From Halogeometricum limi (GTDB lineage: Archaea; Halobacteriota; Halobacteria; Halobacteriales; Haloferacaceae): a stretch of 64,000 nucleotides of DNA. The stretch's first letter is position 1. Each line of letters starts with the position of its first letter. A program made the position numbers and the translations under genes. The stretch covers positions 310,001 to 374,000 of the forward strand of contig NZ_FOYS01000002.1 of assembly GCF_900115785.1 (NCBI RefSeq), in the 5' to 3' direction. The notes below the pieces were generated by a model. The model was given only the letters and a program-made list of their open reading frames with translations, searched no databases and was not told the DNA's origin. This document shows, one piece after another, positions 36,464 through 44,643 of this stretch.

Positions 36464-37801
36464 TTAGCTCGTCACGTAGTCGCCGTACTCGTAGCTGTGG
36501 TCCTGTACGGAGTACACCTGGTAGAGACCCGGCGGGTCGCCGTTCTCGTCGATGTCGACCGGACCGCTGACGCCCTGGTAGTTCACGTCGCTCGGTGACC
36601 CGCCGTCGCGCAGAATCGCCGCAGCCTCCTCGAAGGAGAACACTTCCTCGCCCTCGGGGCGCGTCACGTCGCGCACGACTTCGTTCAACGCATCGCCGGT
36701 GAAGTCGTCGGCCGCCTCGATGGCGAGCGCCGAGATGGTGACGGCGTCGTACGCGTACGCCGCCCAGACGGTCGGCGTCGAGTCGTACGCCTCCTCGAAG
36801 TTCGAGACGAAGTTCTTGTAGTTGTCCTGGTCGGCCGGGGCGGACTCGGTGATGCCCTTCATCCCGTCGAGACTCCCCTCCGGCGTGTTCGCCAGAATCT
36901 CCTCGGCGACGGTCGACTCCGCGCCGTAGTAGTCGACGTTCGTGTTGTAGCCCTGGTCGAACGCCTCGTTCGCCATGACCGTCATCTCGTTCGCGTAGGT
37001 GAGGAACAGCCACGCCGACGCGTTCGTGGAGGCCATACTGGTGAGCGTCCCACTGTACGAGGACTGCCCCTGGTCGTGGGGTTCGTTGAACACGACGTCG
37101 CCCTCGAAGCTCTCGGCGAACACCTCGGAGAGGCCGGTGCCGTAGTCGTTGTTGATCCACGTGACGGCGACGGTGTCGTGGCCCTCGTCGGCGATGAACT
37201 GCGCGAGCGCCTGCCCCTTCGCCGACCCGGAGGGACTCGTCCGCATGAGGCCCGGGCGAGTCGTCAGTTCGGGACTCGTGGAGTTCTGCGATATCTGGAC
37301 GACGCCCGACCCCTCCGTGACGGAGTCGTACATCGCGATGGAGACGCCGGAGCCGACGGCGCCGATGAACAGGGGGACGCCGTCCTGTTCGACCAGTTTC
37401 TGCGCCGCGGTGACGCCGGACTGGTTCGACGACTCGGAGTCCTCGACGCTGATGCTGAGCTGTCCGCTCTCCGAGCCGATTCCGACCTCGTTTATCGCCT
37501 CCAAGGCGAGGTCCTTGCCGCGTTGGTTGCGTTTGCCGTACGGTGCGAGCGACCCGGTGAGCGCGTCCACCATCCCGATGGTGTACGACCCCTGTCCGCC
37601 GGAGTCGCCCTCGCTCTCGGTCGCCGTCTCGGCGTCCGTGCTGTCGCCGCCTCCCGACTCTCCACCCGACCCGGAGTCGCCACTGGTCGGCGTCGATTCG
37701 GAGTCTTCGAGACAGCCAGCCAACCCGCCGACGAGCCCCATCCCAGAGAGTTTGAGAAGCGTTCGGCGGTCCACACGTCCGCCCGTGCCATTAGATTGCA
37801 T
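36464..37801 (-). CDS. livJ: ABC transporter substrate-binding lipoprotein LivJ-type
   Basis: 445 aa, ATG 37801. A twin-arginine-type leader DRRTLLKLSGMG ends in lipobox LAGC, so the protein is probably folded before Tat export and then lipid-anchored. An acidic Ser/Gly/Asp linker precedes a type I periplasmic binding fold beginning YTIGMVDALTGSLAPYGK. The set livJHMGF is complete. The proline catabolic genes next door make an amino acid cargo plausible; urea or amide cargo cannot be excluded. Confidence 0.94.
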   Translation of the reverse strand: MQSNGTGGRVDRRTLLKLSGMGLVGGLAGCLEDSESTPTSGDSGSGGESGGGDSTDAETATESEGDSGGQGSYTIGMVDALTGSLAPYGKRNQRGKDLALEAINEVGIGSESGQLSISVEDSESSNQSGVTAAQKLVEQDGVPLFIGAVGSGVSIAMYDSVTEGSGVVQISQNSTSPELTTRPGLMRTSPSGSAKGQALAQFIADEGHDTVAVTWINNDYGTGLSEVFAESFEGDVVFNEPHDQGQSSYSGTLTSMASTNASAWLFLTYANEMTVMANEAFDQGYNTNVDYYGAESTVAEEILANTPEGSLDGMKGITESAPADQDNYKNFVSNFEEAYDSTPTVWAAYAYDAVTISALAIEAADDFTGDALNEVVRDVTRPEGEEVFSFEEAAAILRDGGSPSDVNYQGVSGPVDIDENGDPPGLYQVYSVQDHSYEYGDYVTS

Positions 37802-37827
37802 GACAGAGTATCGTCGCCGGTGTTCCC

Positions 37828-37847
37828 GGATAAGGGTAGAACCTACC
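37828..37847 (-). promoter_or_regulatory. Candidate liv promoter and operator
   Basis: On the reverse strand CTTATCC (37834-37828) lies about 30 nt before the livJ ATG. Immediately upstream is the inverted repeat GGTAG-AAC-CTACC (37835-37847). The adjacency suggests a regulator site next to the TATA box. The spacer 37802-37979 holds no gene. Confidence 0.5.
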
Positions 37848-37979
37848 ATGGTCGGGTATATCTATCAGACGTCCGAGAACACCACTCAGCGGCGATTGTG
37901 AGGCCGTTGATGATTTCGGAGGGTGGGGTTTCTATGGTCGGGTGAGCCACTAATACCCCGGACTCCCGAGCCACGAGTG

Positions 37980-38813
37980 ATGATACCACCGGTCGCCAAC
38001 AACTTCGTGGCGGGCGAGGACGTCGACGGTGTCCTCTCGCACGTCGCCGCGACGAACGAGACGGGAATCTCTGCCATCGTCAATCTCCTCGGCGAACACT
38101 ACGACGACGAGGCCGACGCCGCCGCCGACGCCGACACCTACTGCGAACTCGTCGAACAGATCGCCGAACGCGACCTCGACGCGTGCGTCTCCGTGAAGCC
38201 CTCGCAGATCGGACTCGACATCGGTGACGACGTGTTCGCGGGGAATCTCGCGCGCATCGCCGACCGCGCCGACGACCACGGCGTCTTCGTCTGGGTGGAC
38301 ATGGAGGACCACGAGACGACCGACGCGACGTTGGACGCGTTCGAGGCGAACGCCCGCGAGTACGACGGCGGCCTCGGGGTGTGCGTGCAGGCGAACCTGC
38401 GGCGGACCGAAGCCGACCTGAAGCGACTCGCGGGCGTCCCGGGCAAGGTCCGACTCGTCAAAGGCGCGTACGACGAACCGAAGTCGGTCGCCTACACCGA
38501 CAAGGCGACGGTGGACGAGAAGTACCGCGAGTATCTCGCGTTCATGTTCCGCGAGTTCGACGGCGGAATTGGCGTCGGCAGTCACGACCTGGCGATGATA
38601 AACCACGCCCTCGATTTGCACCGCGAACACGGCACGCCGTTCGAGGTACAGATGCTGATGGGCGTGCGCGAGGACGTGCAAGAACGACTCGTCGACACCG
38701 TCCCCGTCTACCAGTACGTCCCCTACGGCGGCAAGTGGGCCTCGTACTTCTACCGCCGCGTGCGCGAACGCAAGGAGAACGCGCTGTTCGCGCTTCGGGC
38801 CGTCCTCGGGTAG
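37980..38813 (+). CDS. Proline dehydrogenase
   Basis: 277 aa from ATG 37980, with a TAATAC element about 28 nt upstream; the 19-residue in-frame extension is therefore unlikely. It is a PutA-type TIM barrel with VWVDMEDHETTDATL, VCVQANLRRTEADL, RLVKGAYDEPK and the C-terminal YVPYGGKWASYFYRRVRERKEN? segment carrying the conserved Tyr and two Arg residues that bind proline. It is monofunctional and uses FAD; the next step is encoded at 39768. Confidence 0.93.
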   Translation: MIPPVANNFVAGEDVDGVLSHVAATNETGISAIVNLLGEHYDDEADAAADADTYCELVEQIAERDLDACVSVKPSQIGLDIGDDVFAGNLARIADRADDHGVFVWVDMEDHETTDATLDAFEANAREYDGGLGVCVQANLRRTEADLKRLAGVPGKVRLVKGAYDEPKSVAYTDKATVDEKYREYLAFMFREFDGGIGVGSHDLAMINHALDLHREHGTPFEVQMLMGVREDVQERLVDTVPVYQYVPYGGKWASYFYRRVRERKENALFALRAVLG

Positions 38814-38916
38814 TCGACGGCCGCAGTCTCAATCGTGGTCGGAGTCGTAGTGTCAGTCGCAGTCTCAATCGTGGTCGGAGTCGTAGTGTCAGTCGCAGTC
38901 GACGGCCGCAGTCTCA
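38813..38916. repeat. Nested tandem and direct repeats at a convergent junction
   Basis: A 36-bp unit occurs twice in tandem (38823-38858 and 38859-38894). It is bracketed by a 19-bp direct repeat (38813-38831 and 38898-38916). The array fills the whole space between the proline dehydrogenase and regulator stop codons. Confidence 0.9.
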
Positions 38917-39642
38917 GTGCGACTCGGGGTCGAGCAGTTTCGCTTCGGCCTTCCGCAGGTGTTCTAACAGCGTCGTCTTCGAGATGTCCAACTCGGCGGC
39001 GAGTTCGCGCGTGGAGACGCCGCGCGGCCACTGGTAGTACCCCCGGTCGCGGGCCAACTCGAACACCTCGTGTTGGGTCGGCGTCAGCGTCCCCAGTCGG
39101 CGTTCGCGCTCGGGTTCGACCGTGTCCGAGGTGGCGATTCGCTCGATGGCTATCTCCGCGCCCGTCTCCTCGCTCACCGCGTCGAGTTCAGACTCTATCT
39201 CCGTCCGTTCGCCGGCGAAGCACACCTTCCAGTACTCTCTGCCGCCTTCGATGCGCGTCGGCGCACTGTGGACGAACCCGTGTCTGAGGAGCGTCGGACA
39301 GATCATGTCGCAGGGGTCGTACTCCAAGAAAAACTCGCGGGCGACCCGTCCGGGGGCGACGCGCGCGGCCGTCTGCCCGAACCGCTCCTGTAACTCCTGG
39401 ACGTCCCCGCCGTGTTCGGACGCCGCCACCGCGTCGAGGAGCGTCTCCACCTCGGCGGCACTGTCGCCGTAGGCGGTGAACAGGCCGTTCACCGTCGACG
39501 CTCCCGCTTCCGGGGCGTGGTAGATAGCGTGCGCGAGGATGCCGCCGGGATGTTTCTCCGTCGCTTCGATAGCCCAACAGTTCGGATGCCACAGGTCGAG
39601 CGTCAACCGCGTTCCCGCTCTCGTGACTCCACGTACACCCAT
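38914..39642 (-). CDS. Bat-type HTH-10 transcription regulator (probable proline catabolism regulator)
   Basis: 242 aa from ATG 39642, where a TATATC element about 28 nt upstream implies a leaderless start. The N-terminal half is a GAF-like or Bat-type sensing region with LWHPNCWAIEATEKHPGG and CDMICPTLL. The C-terminal HTH-10 domain contains LTPTQHEVFELARDRGYY and ELAAELDISKTTLLEHLRKA. Placement between proline dehydrogenase and the divergent dehydrogenase suggests it senses proline or an intermediate, an inference from context. Confidence 0.9.
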   Translation of the reverse strand: MGVRGVTRAGTRLTLDLWHPNCWAIEATEKHPGGILAHAIYHAPEAGASTVNGLFTAYGDSAAEVETLLDAVAASEHGGDVQELQERFGQTAARVAPGRVAREFFLEYDPCDMICPTLLRHGFVHSAPTRIEGGREYWKVCFAGERTEIESELDAVSEETGAEIAIERIATSDTVEPERERRLGTLTPTQHEVFELARDRGYYQWPRGVSTRELAAELDISKTTLLEHLRKAEAKLLDPESH

Positions 39643-39713
39643 GTACGACTCTGTTGGTCTACTCGGAGATATAGTGTTTGTTGTTCCCATGACCGACGGT
39701 GGCACGGACGCCG

Positions 39714-39743
39714 GCCGTCCATGGGAGGGACGGCGGTTATTAA
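39714..39743 (+). promoter_or_regulatory. Candidate operator and promoter for 1-pyrroline-5-carboxylate dehydrogenase
   Basis: The inverted repeat GCCGTCC-N7-GGACGGC (39714-39734) abuts TTATTAAG (39736-39743). The TATA centre is about 28 nt before the ATG at 39768. It is a natural target for the divergent Bat-type regulator. Confidence 0.6.
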
Positions 39744-39767
39744 GTGAGGTTCGTGAATATTGCCAGT

Positions 39768-41297
39768 ATGGCGAACGAAGACGAAGTCTATCAGCACTAC
39801 ATCGCGGGCGAGTGGACAGACGGGACGGGCACGGAGACGTTCGAGAGCGAGAACCCGGCCACGGGGGAGTCACTCGGCGAGTTCCGTCAGGGAACCGCGG
39901 AGGACGTGGACGCCGCCCTCGCGGCGGCCGAAGACGCCTACGAGGAGTGGCGCGCCCTCTCGCACATCGACCGCGCGGAGTATCTCTGGGACATCTATCA
40001 GGAACTCAAGGACCGCCACCAGGAACTCGGCGAAGTCGTCACCAAAGAGTGCGGCAAAGAGATAAGCGAGGGCAAGGCCGACGTGACCGAAGCGTGGCAC
40101 ATGGTCGAGTGGGCCGCGGGCGACGCCCGACACCCGAAGGGCGACGTGGTCCCCTCCGAAATCGCCGCGAAGGACGCCTACATGCGCCGTAAGCCGCGCG
40201 GCGTCGTCGGCTGTATCACGCCGTGGAACTTCCCGGTCGCCATCCCGTTCTGGCACATGGCCGTCGCCCTCGTCGAGGGCAACGTCGTCGTCTGGAAGCC
40301 CGCCGAGCAGACGCCGTGGTGCGCGCAGATTATCGCCGAGATGTTCGACGACACGAACATCCCGGACGGCGTGTTCAACATGATTCAGGGCTTCGGCGAC
40401 GCCGGCGAGGCCATCGTCGACGACGACCGCGTCGACACCGTCCTCTTCACCGGCTCTGCGGAAGTCGGCCACGAGATAGCCTCGAAGGTCGGCGGCGAAC
40501 CCGGCAAACTCGTCGCCGCGGAGATGGGCGGCAAGAACAACGTGGTCGTCACCGAGAACGCCGACCTCGACATCGCCGTCCACTCGGCCGTCATGTCGTC
40601 GTTCAAGACGACCGGTCAGCGCTGTGTCTCCTCTGAACGACTCGTCGTCCACGAGGACGTCTACGACGAGTTCAAAGAGCGATACGTCGAGATAGCCAAG
40701 GACGTCGCCGTCGGCGACCCCCTCGAAGAGGACACGTTCATGGGTCCGCTCATCGAGGCGGAGCACTTAGAGAAGGTCCGCAAGTACAACGAACTCGCGA
40801 AGAAAGAGGACGTGAACGTCCTCGTCGACCGCACGGACCTGGACGACGACGAGATTCCCGAGGGCCACGAGGACGGCCACTGGGTCGGCCCGTTCGTCTA
40901 CGAGGCGGACCCCTACGATGACCTGCGCTGCACGCACGAGGAAGTGTTCGGTCCCCACGTCGCCTTGCTCAAGTACTCCGGCGACATCGAGGAGGCCGTC
41001 GAGATTCACAACGACACCGAGTACGGCCTCGCAGGCGCTATCATCTCGGAGGACTACCGCCAGATAAACTACTACCGCGACAACGCGGAAGTCGGCCTCG
41101 CCTACGGCAACCTCCCCTGCATCGGCGCGGAGGTGCACCTGCCGTTCGGCGGCGTGAAGAAGTCCGGGAACGGCTACCCGAGCGCCCGCGAGATAATCGA
41201 AGCCGTCACCGAACGGACGGCGTGGACGCTCAACAACTCGAAGGACATCCAGATGGCGCAGGGACTCTCCGCGGACATCAAGACGAAAGACGACTGA
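39768..41297 (+). CDS. Aldehyde dehydrogenase, probable 1-pyrroline-5-carboxylate dehydrogenase
   Basis: 509 aa, ATG 39768. Motifs include GCITPWNFPVAIPFWHMA and FTGSAEVGHEIASKVGG. The general-base Glu region is VAAEMGGKN, and the catalytic Cys lies in FKTTGQRCVSSERL. By context it oxidises glutamate-5-semialdehyde to glutamate after proline dehydrogenase. Sequence alone would also allow another aldehyde substrate. Confidence 0.92.
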   Translation: MANEDEVYQHYIAGEWTDGTGTETFESENPATGESLGEFRQGTAEDVDAALAAAEDAYEEWRALSHIDRAEYLWDIYQELKDRHQELGEVVTKECGKEISEGKADVTEAWHMVEWAAGDARHPKGDVVPSEIAAKDAYMRRKPRGVVGCITPWNFPVAIPFWHMAVALVEGNVVVWKPAEQTPWCAQIIAEMFDDTNIPDGVFNMIQGFGDAGEAIVDDDRVDTVLFTGSAEVGHEIASKVGGEPGKLVAAEMGGKNNVVVTENADLDIAVHSAVMSSFKTTGQRCVSSERLVVHEDVYDEFKERYVEIAKDVAVGDPLEEDTFMGPLIEAEHLEKVRKYNELAKKEDVNVLVDRTDLDDDEIPEGHEDGHWVGPFVYEADPYDDLRCTHEEVFGPHVALLKYSGDIEEAVEIHNDTEYGLAGAIISEDYRQINYYRDNAEVGLAYGNLPCIGAEVHLPFGGVKKSGNGYPSAREIIEAVTERTAWTLNNSKDIQMAQGLSADIKTKDD

Positions 41298-41343
41298 GGC
41301 AGTCGACGCGGAGAATCGTCGAGAGAAACCCTCGTACCGTGAC

Positions 41344-41348
41344 TTTTT
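41344..41348 (+). terminator. Probable terminator of the aldehyde dehydrogenase gene
   Basis: A T5 tract 47 nt after the stop codon. The gap that follows to 41748 (451 bp in all) has no convincing gene; it contains the hairpin below. Confidence 0.45.
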
Positions 41349-41551
41349 GCAGGCGTCGGTCGCGTGGTTCTGAAACGAGTCCGTACCGTACGCGGCGTTC
41401 CTGTGCCAGCGTACGGTCCGACGAGTGCGGTGTCGCGGCGAGTGAGGGTGGCGGACGGTCCTCGCCGGGTTCGAGGACGGTCCGTGTCGACGCCATGTCG
41501 CGTCGATATGCCGTAGCGGACCCCGTTCACTACGGCGTGGTGCGGCGGGTC

Positions 41552-41590
41552 GTGCCGACGTAGACGAGAAAAGCGTCTTTCTGTCGGCAC
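41552..41590. other. Intergenic stem-loop of unknown role
   Basis: GTGCCGAC (41552-41559) pairs with GTCGGCAC (41583-41590), and an inner GACG/CGTC pair tightens the loop, which contains a short A-rich segment. It sits in a long spacer and 20 nt before a purine-rich AAGGAGGACAG. It could be a structured RNA, a terminator stem or a protein-binding palindrome. Confidence 0.45.
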
Positions 41591-41748
41591 TGCTGGCTAA
41601 GGAGGACAGATGGATAAACCCTCCGGGAGAATGGCTGGCATCCCACAGCGACGGACGCCGTCTTCGGGACGTGCGATATCGACCCCGAACGGCGTCGGAA
41701 ACTGCGAGAAAGGGCCGCGGCCGAGACTCCTCGTCCGAACCCTCTTTC

Positions 41749-42171
41749 TCAGGATAGCTCCGCTCTGAGGGCGGCTTCGAGATTTTCGAGTTCGCGGTCG
41801 AGGTTCCGCTTGAAGAACTGTTCGACGCCGGGTAGTCGGCCGTCGACGATGAACTCGTTGACGAGACGACTGCCCGTCTCCGTCTCCTCGATGGTGTGTT
41901 CGCCCGTGACGCGCATCAGTTTGGACTTGCCGACGAACTTGACGTAGCGCGGCGGGTCACGCTGGACGTCTTCGGTCTCGACGGGCGCCGTCGACTTCAC
42001 CAGCGGAATCGGGAGCGAGACGTGCCAGGTCGCCGACCCCGTGTCCTCGTCGACTTCGTACCGTTCGACGACGCTTATCGCCTCCGCTCTCTTTGCCGGG
42101 TCGGCGATGAACTCCCAGACGGCCTCCGGCGGAGCGTCGAACTCGAACGCTCGCCTGACACGGACGGTCAT
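41749..42171 (-). CDS. SRPBCC/CoxG-like lipid-binding fold protein
   Basis: 140 aa. Its start, RVRRAFEFDAPPEAVWEFIADPAKRAE, has the classical polyketide-cyclase/START-like N-terminal strand and helix (residues 3-29), and LPGVEQFFKRNLDRELENL forms the long C-terminal helix. This fold binds hydrophobic ligands. Ligand and role are unknown. Confidence 0.88.
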   Translation of the reverse strand: MTVRVRRAFEFDAPPEAVWEFIADPAKRAEAISVVERYEVDEDTGSATWHVSLPIPLVKSTAPVETEDVQRDPPRYVKFVGKSKLMRVTGEHTIEETETGSRLVNEFIVDGRLPGVEQFFKRNLDRELENLEAALRAELS

Positions 42172-42211
42172 ACTCGCAGCCTACGAGAGGAGAGTAAAAA
42201 AGCCACCCGAC

Positions 42212-42436
42212 CTATCCCATCGTGACGCGCCACGTCGTCGACCGGGCGCGCCCCCACTTCTCTATCTCGACGTCTTCGGACTTCTCGGCGAGTCGCGGGA
42301 GACGAGAACCGACCTGCTTCGCGGAGAGGCCGATGGCCTCGGCGATGTTCTTCGCCCGGAAGTATCGCTCGCCCGTGCCGACGCTCTCTCGCAGGTAGGC
42401 GATGATCCGCTGTTCTTCGTCGGTGTACTCACTCAT
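42212..42436 (-). CDS. Small winged-helix-like haloarchaeal protein
   Basis: 74 aa from ATG 42436; the 17-residue in-frame extension looks unlikely. It has an HTH-like core RAKNIAEAIGLSAKQVGSRL and the end RARSTTWRVT. This short protein is widespread in haloarchaea by my recollection, without known function. A small DNA-binding regulator is likely. Confidence 0.82.
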   Translation of the reverse strand: MSEYTDEEQRIIAYLRESVGTGERYFRAKNIAEAIGLSAKQVGSRLPRLAEKSEDVEIEKWGRARSTTWRVTMG

Positions 42437-42495
42437 TCTGAGCCGTTGGTAAGGGGTTTCATGCCTTAACGGTTTCTCGTCAGACACCGGTTAGA

Positions 42496-42678
42496 TTACC
42501 AGAACGCCTGCGCGGCGACGACGGCGAGGGAGGCGGCGACGACGGCGACGGCGAACGCGACGGCGGTGGTGAGTTGGTCGCCGGAGACGACCATCCCGGC
42601 CGCGGCGATGACGGTGACGACGGAGAAGAGGACAGCGAAGCCGATTCCTTTGTCCGATTGGACACTCTTAGTCTGCAT
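42496..42678 (-). CDS. Small two-helix membrane protein
   Basis: 60 aa. After a polar start (MQTKSVQSDKG) there are two membrane helices, about 12-32 and 38-57, Ala/Val-rich. No motif suggests a function. It lies 59 nt upstream of the wHTH-like gene and may be cotranscribed with it. Confidence 0.72.
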   Translation of the reverse strand: MQTKSVQSDKGIGFAVLFSVVTVIAAAGMVVSGDQLTTAVAFAVAVVAASLAVVAAQAFW

Positions 42679-42778
42679 ACTCTCGCGTTCGGTGGCACCG
42701 ACTTAGTTCATTCGACAGCCCCTGACACGCGGCGACGGAGTCGGACCACATTTGTAGGAGGGACGAATCGCGTCGGAT

Positions 42779-43996
42779 ATGTCCGGGCAGATCGCGTCGG
42801 TGTTCGCCGGGAGCAAACTCCGAATCGCCGCGACGGTCGTCGTCGCACTCCTCGCCGTGACCGGGGGCCTGTTCGCGACGGGCGTCCTCGGCGCGCCCGC
42901 CGTCACGGGCGTGGAGAACCGCTTCGGCGACGTCACCGACGAGACGACCACCATCCACACGAACCTCTCCGTCTCGAACCCGAACCCCCTGGGTATCGAA
43001 CTCGGCGGCGTCACCGTGAACTACACCGTCGACATGAACGACGTGCGCATCGCGAGCGGTCAGAAGTCGGGCGTCGCCATCGACGCCGGGAACGCGACGG
43101 TGAACACCGCGACGCAGATGCGAAACGAGCGCATCGTTCCGTGGTGGCGTTCGCACGTCCGAAACGGCGAGCACACGGTGGTGACTATCTCGCCGGAAGT
43201 CCACTCCTCGACGCTCGGTCGGACGTTCGAGGCGCCGACCGTCACCCGAGACGTGAACACCGACATGCTCTCGCAGTTCAACTCCTCGGAGACGCGCCCG
43301 GTGAACGCGAGTTCGCCCGTCGTCTCCGACCCCGTCCTCTACATCAACCAGACGAACGCCTCGTGGGGGCAGGTCAACGAGTCGGTGACGCCGCTGAACC
43401 TCCGGTTCGTCGTCTACAACCCCAAGTCGTACCCCATCACGGTCAGCCGACTCGGCTACGACATCGCGATGAACGACGTGGCCGTCGGCGACGGTACCAG
43501 CGAGTCGGGGTACGTGATTCCCGCGAAGTCGACGAAGACCATCGAGACGACGACGTACATCCGCAACGAGAACCTCGACGAGTGGTGGGTGAGCCACCTC
43601 GAACGGAATCAGGTGACCGACCTGCGGATAGACTTCCACGCCCGACTCGACGTGGGCGGGCAGACGGTCCGAATACCCCTCGACGCACTGACGTACGAGG
43701 AGGAGATAGAAACCGACATCTTCGGCACCAAACCGACGACGGCGAACGCCACGGACGACTCCGCGGCGGGCGCGGAGTCCGGGTCGCAGACGGAGACGGG
43801 TGACGACTCGGACGCGACGGCCACACCGACGGCGACGCCGACGGAGACGGACGACGGCGGCCTCCTCGGTGACGGAACGGCGACGCCGACGGAGACGGCC
43901 GAACCGACGAGCGCACCGGAACCGACCGCCACGGAGACGGAGACGACGGGGACGCAGACGACCACCGACGACGGCCTGTTCTCCGTGTCTCTGTGA
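42779..43996 (+). CDS. Membrane-anchored protein with two LEA14/WHy-type domains
   Basis: 405 aa. One N-terminal membrane helix (about 15-38) is followed by two related beta domains with LSVSNPNPLGIELGGVTVNY and LRFVVYNPKSYPITVSRLGY, the water-stress/hypersensitive-response pattern. A Thr/Glu/Ala-rich tail (about 325-400) with TETE and TPTA repeats follows. Several N-x-S/T sites suit a surface glycoprotein. Role unknown; desiccation or osmotic protection is only a family association. Confidence 0.85.
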   Translation: MSGQIASVFAGSKLRIAATVVVALLAVTGGLFATGVLGAPAVTGVENRFGDVTDETTTIHTNLSVSNPNPLGIELGGVTVNYTVDMNDVRIASGQKSGVAIDAGNATVNTATQMRNERIVPWWRSHVRNGEHTVVTISPEVHSSTLGRTFEAPTVTRDVNTDMLSQFNSSETRPVNASSPVVSDPVLYINQTNASWGQVNESVTPLNLRFVVYNPKSYPITVSRLGYDIAMNDVAVGDGTSESGYVIPAKSTKTIETTTYIRNENLDEWWVSHLERNQVTDLRIDFHARLDVGGQTVRIPLDALTYEEEIETDIFGTKPTTANATDDSAAGAESGSQTETGDDSDATATPTATPTETDDGGLLGDGTATPTETAEPTSAPEPTATETETTGTQTTTDDGLFSVSL

Positions 43997-44036
43997 GTGT
44001 GCGACCTCTCTCACGACACCGGTCACCAGTTGGTAA

Positions 44037-44041
44037 TTTTT
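44037..44041 (+). terminator. Probable terminator after the LEA-domain gene
   Basis: A T5 tract 41 nt past the stop. A second T-rich stretch near 44055 more likely forms the TATA box for the next gene. Confidence 0.4.
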
Positions 44042-44150
44042 CTCATAGGCGATACGTTTTTATTGTCGGTCTCTGATGAGTGGAGTATAATGAATCGGGG
44101 TTCCAACGCTCCTGGTCGAGTTCTGCGCCCGTGATGAAGACCCCATCTCG

Positions 44151-44591
44151 GTGAGTTCCGACGGCGAACGCGTCGTCGTCGACATCGGTGAGCAGTCCTG
44201 CGTGCTGTCCAGAGCCGAAGCCGCGGCGCTACAAGACGCCCTCGGCACGGCGATTACGACCAAACGAGAGTTCCTCCGAACCGCGGGCGAACACCGCCCG
44301 GACGGGAGTTACGTCGTCTCGCGTCGCAGTTCCGAGTCGTCTGGCAACACGAAGGTCTTCGCCACGTTCGGAGCGTTGCACCGCCTGTTCGACCGGTTGC
44401 CCGAGGAGTTCACCGCCGACGACGTGGGACGAACGGGTATCACGGGGTCTCGGCGACACATGGTCGTCCGTCACCTCGGTGAGCATCCGGAGTTCGACTG
44501 CGACATCGCCAGTCGCAACCCGCTGACGGCGGTCAAAGCCGAGGGTCTCGACCCGTCGAAGGGAGACACCGTAGACGCCGACGCCGACTGA
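44151..44591 (+). CDS. Uncharacterised haloarchaeal protein
   Basis: 146 aa with a GTG start at 44151, because the nearer in-frame ATG runs into a stop. The N-terminal strand-helix unit has RVVVDIGEQSCVLSRAEAAAL, the middle SYVVSRRSSESSGNTKVF, and a helical C-terminal half with VGRTGITGSRRHMVVRHL could contact nucleic acid. No family function is known to me. The upstream leader contains a 14-codon mini-ORF. Confidence 0.78.
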   Translation: MSSDGERVVVDIGEQSCVLSRAEAAALQDALGTAITTKREFLRTAGEHRPDGSYVVSRRSSESSGNTKVFATFGALHRLFDRLPEEFTADDVGRTGITGSRRHMVVRHLGEHPEFDCDIASRNPLTAVKAEGLDPSKGDTVDADAD

Positions 44592-44643
44592 CTCGTTTCG
44601 AGCGAAGAGCGACGGTTTCCGAGAGAAGAGCGACGAGGCCGAC

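Noticed and set aside
38813-38916. CRISPR or insertion-sequence ends
   Set aside because: Only two units with no unique spacers, no transposase nearby and no terminal inverted repeats.
41610-41768. 52-aa gene at 41610 as a confident CDS
   Set aside because: It overlaps the convergent gene's 3' end, is basic and lacks any motif; kept only as an observation.
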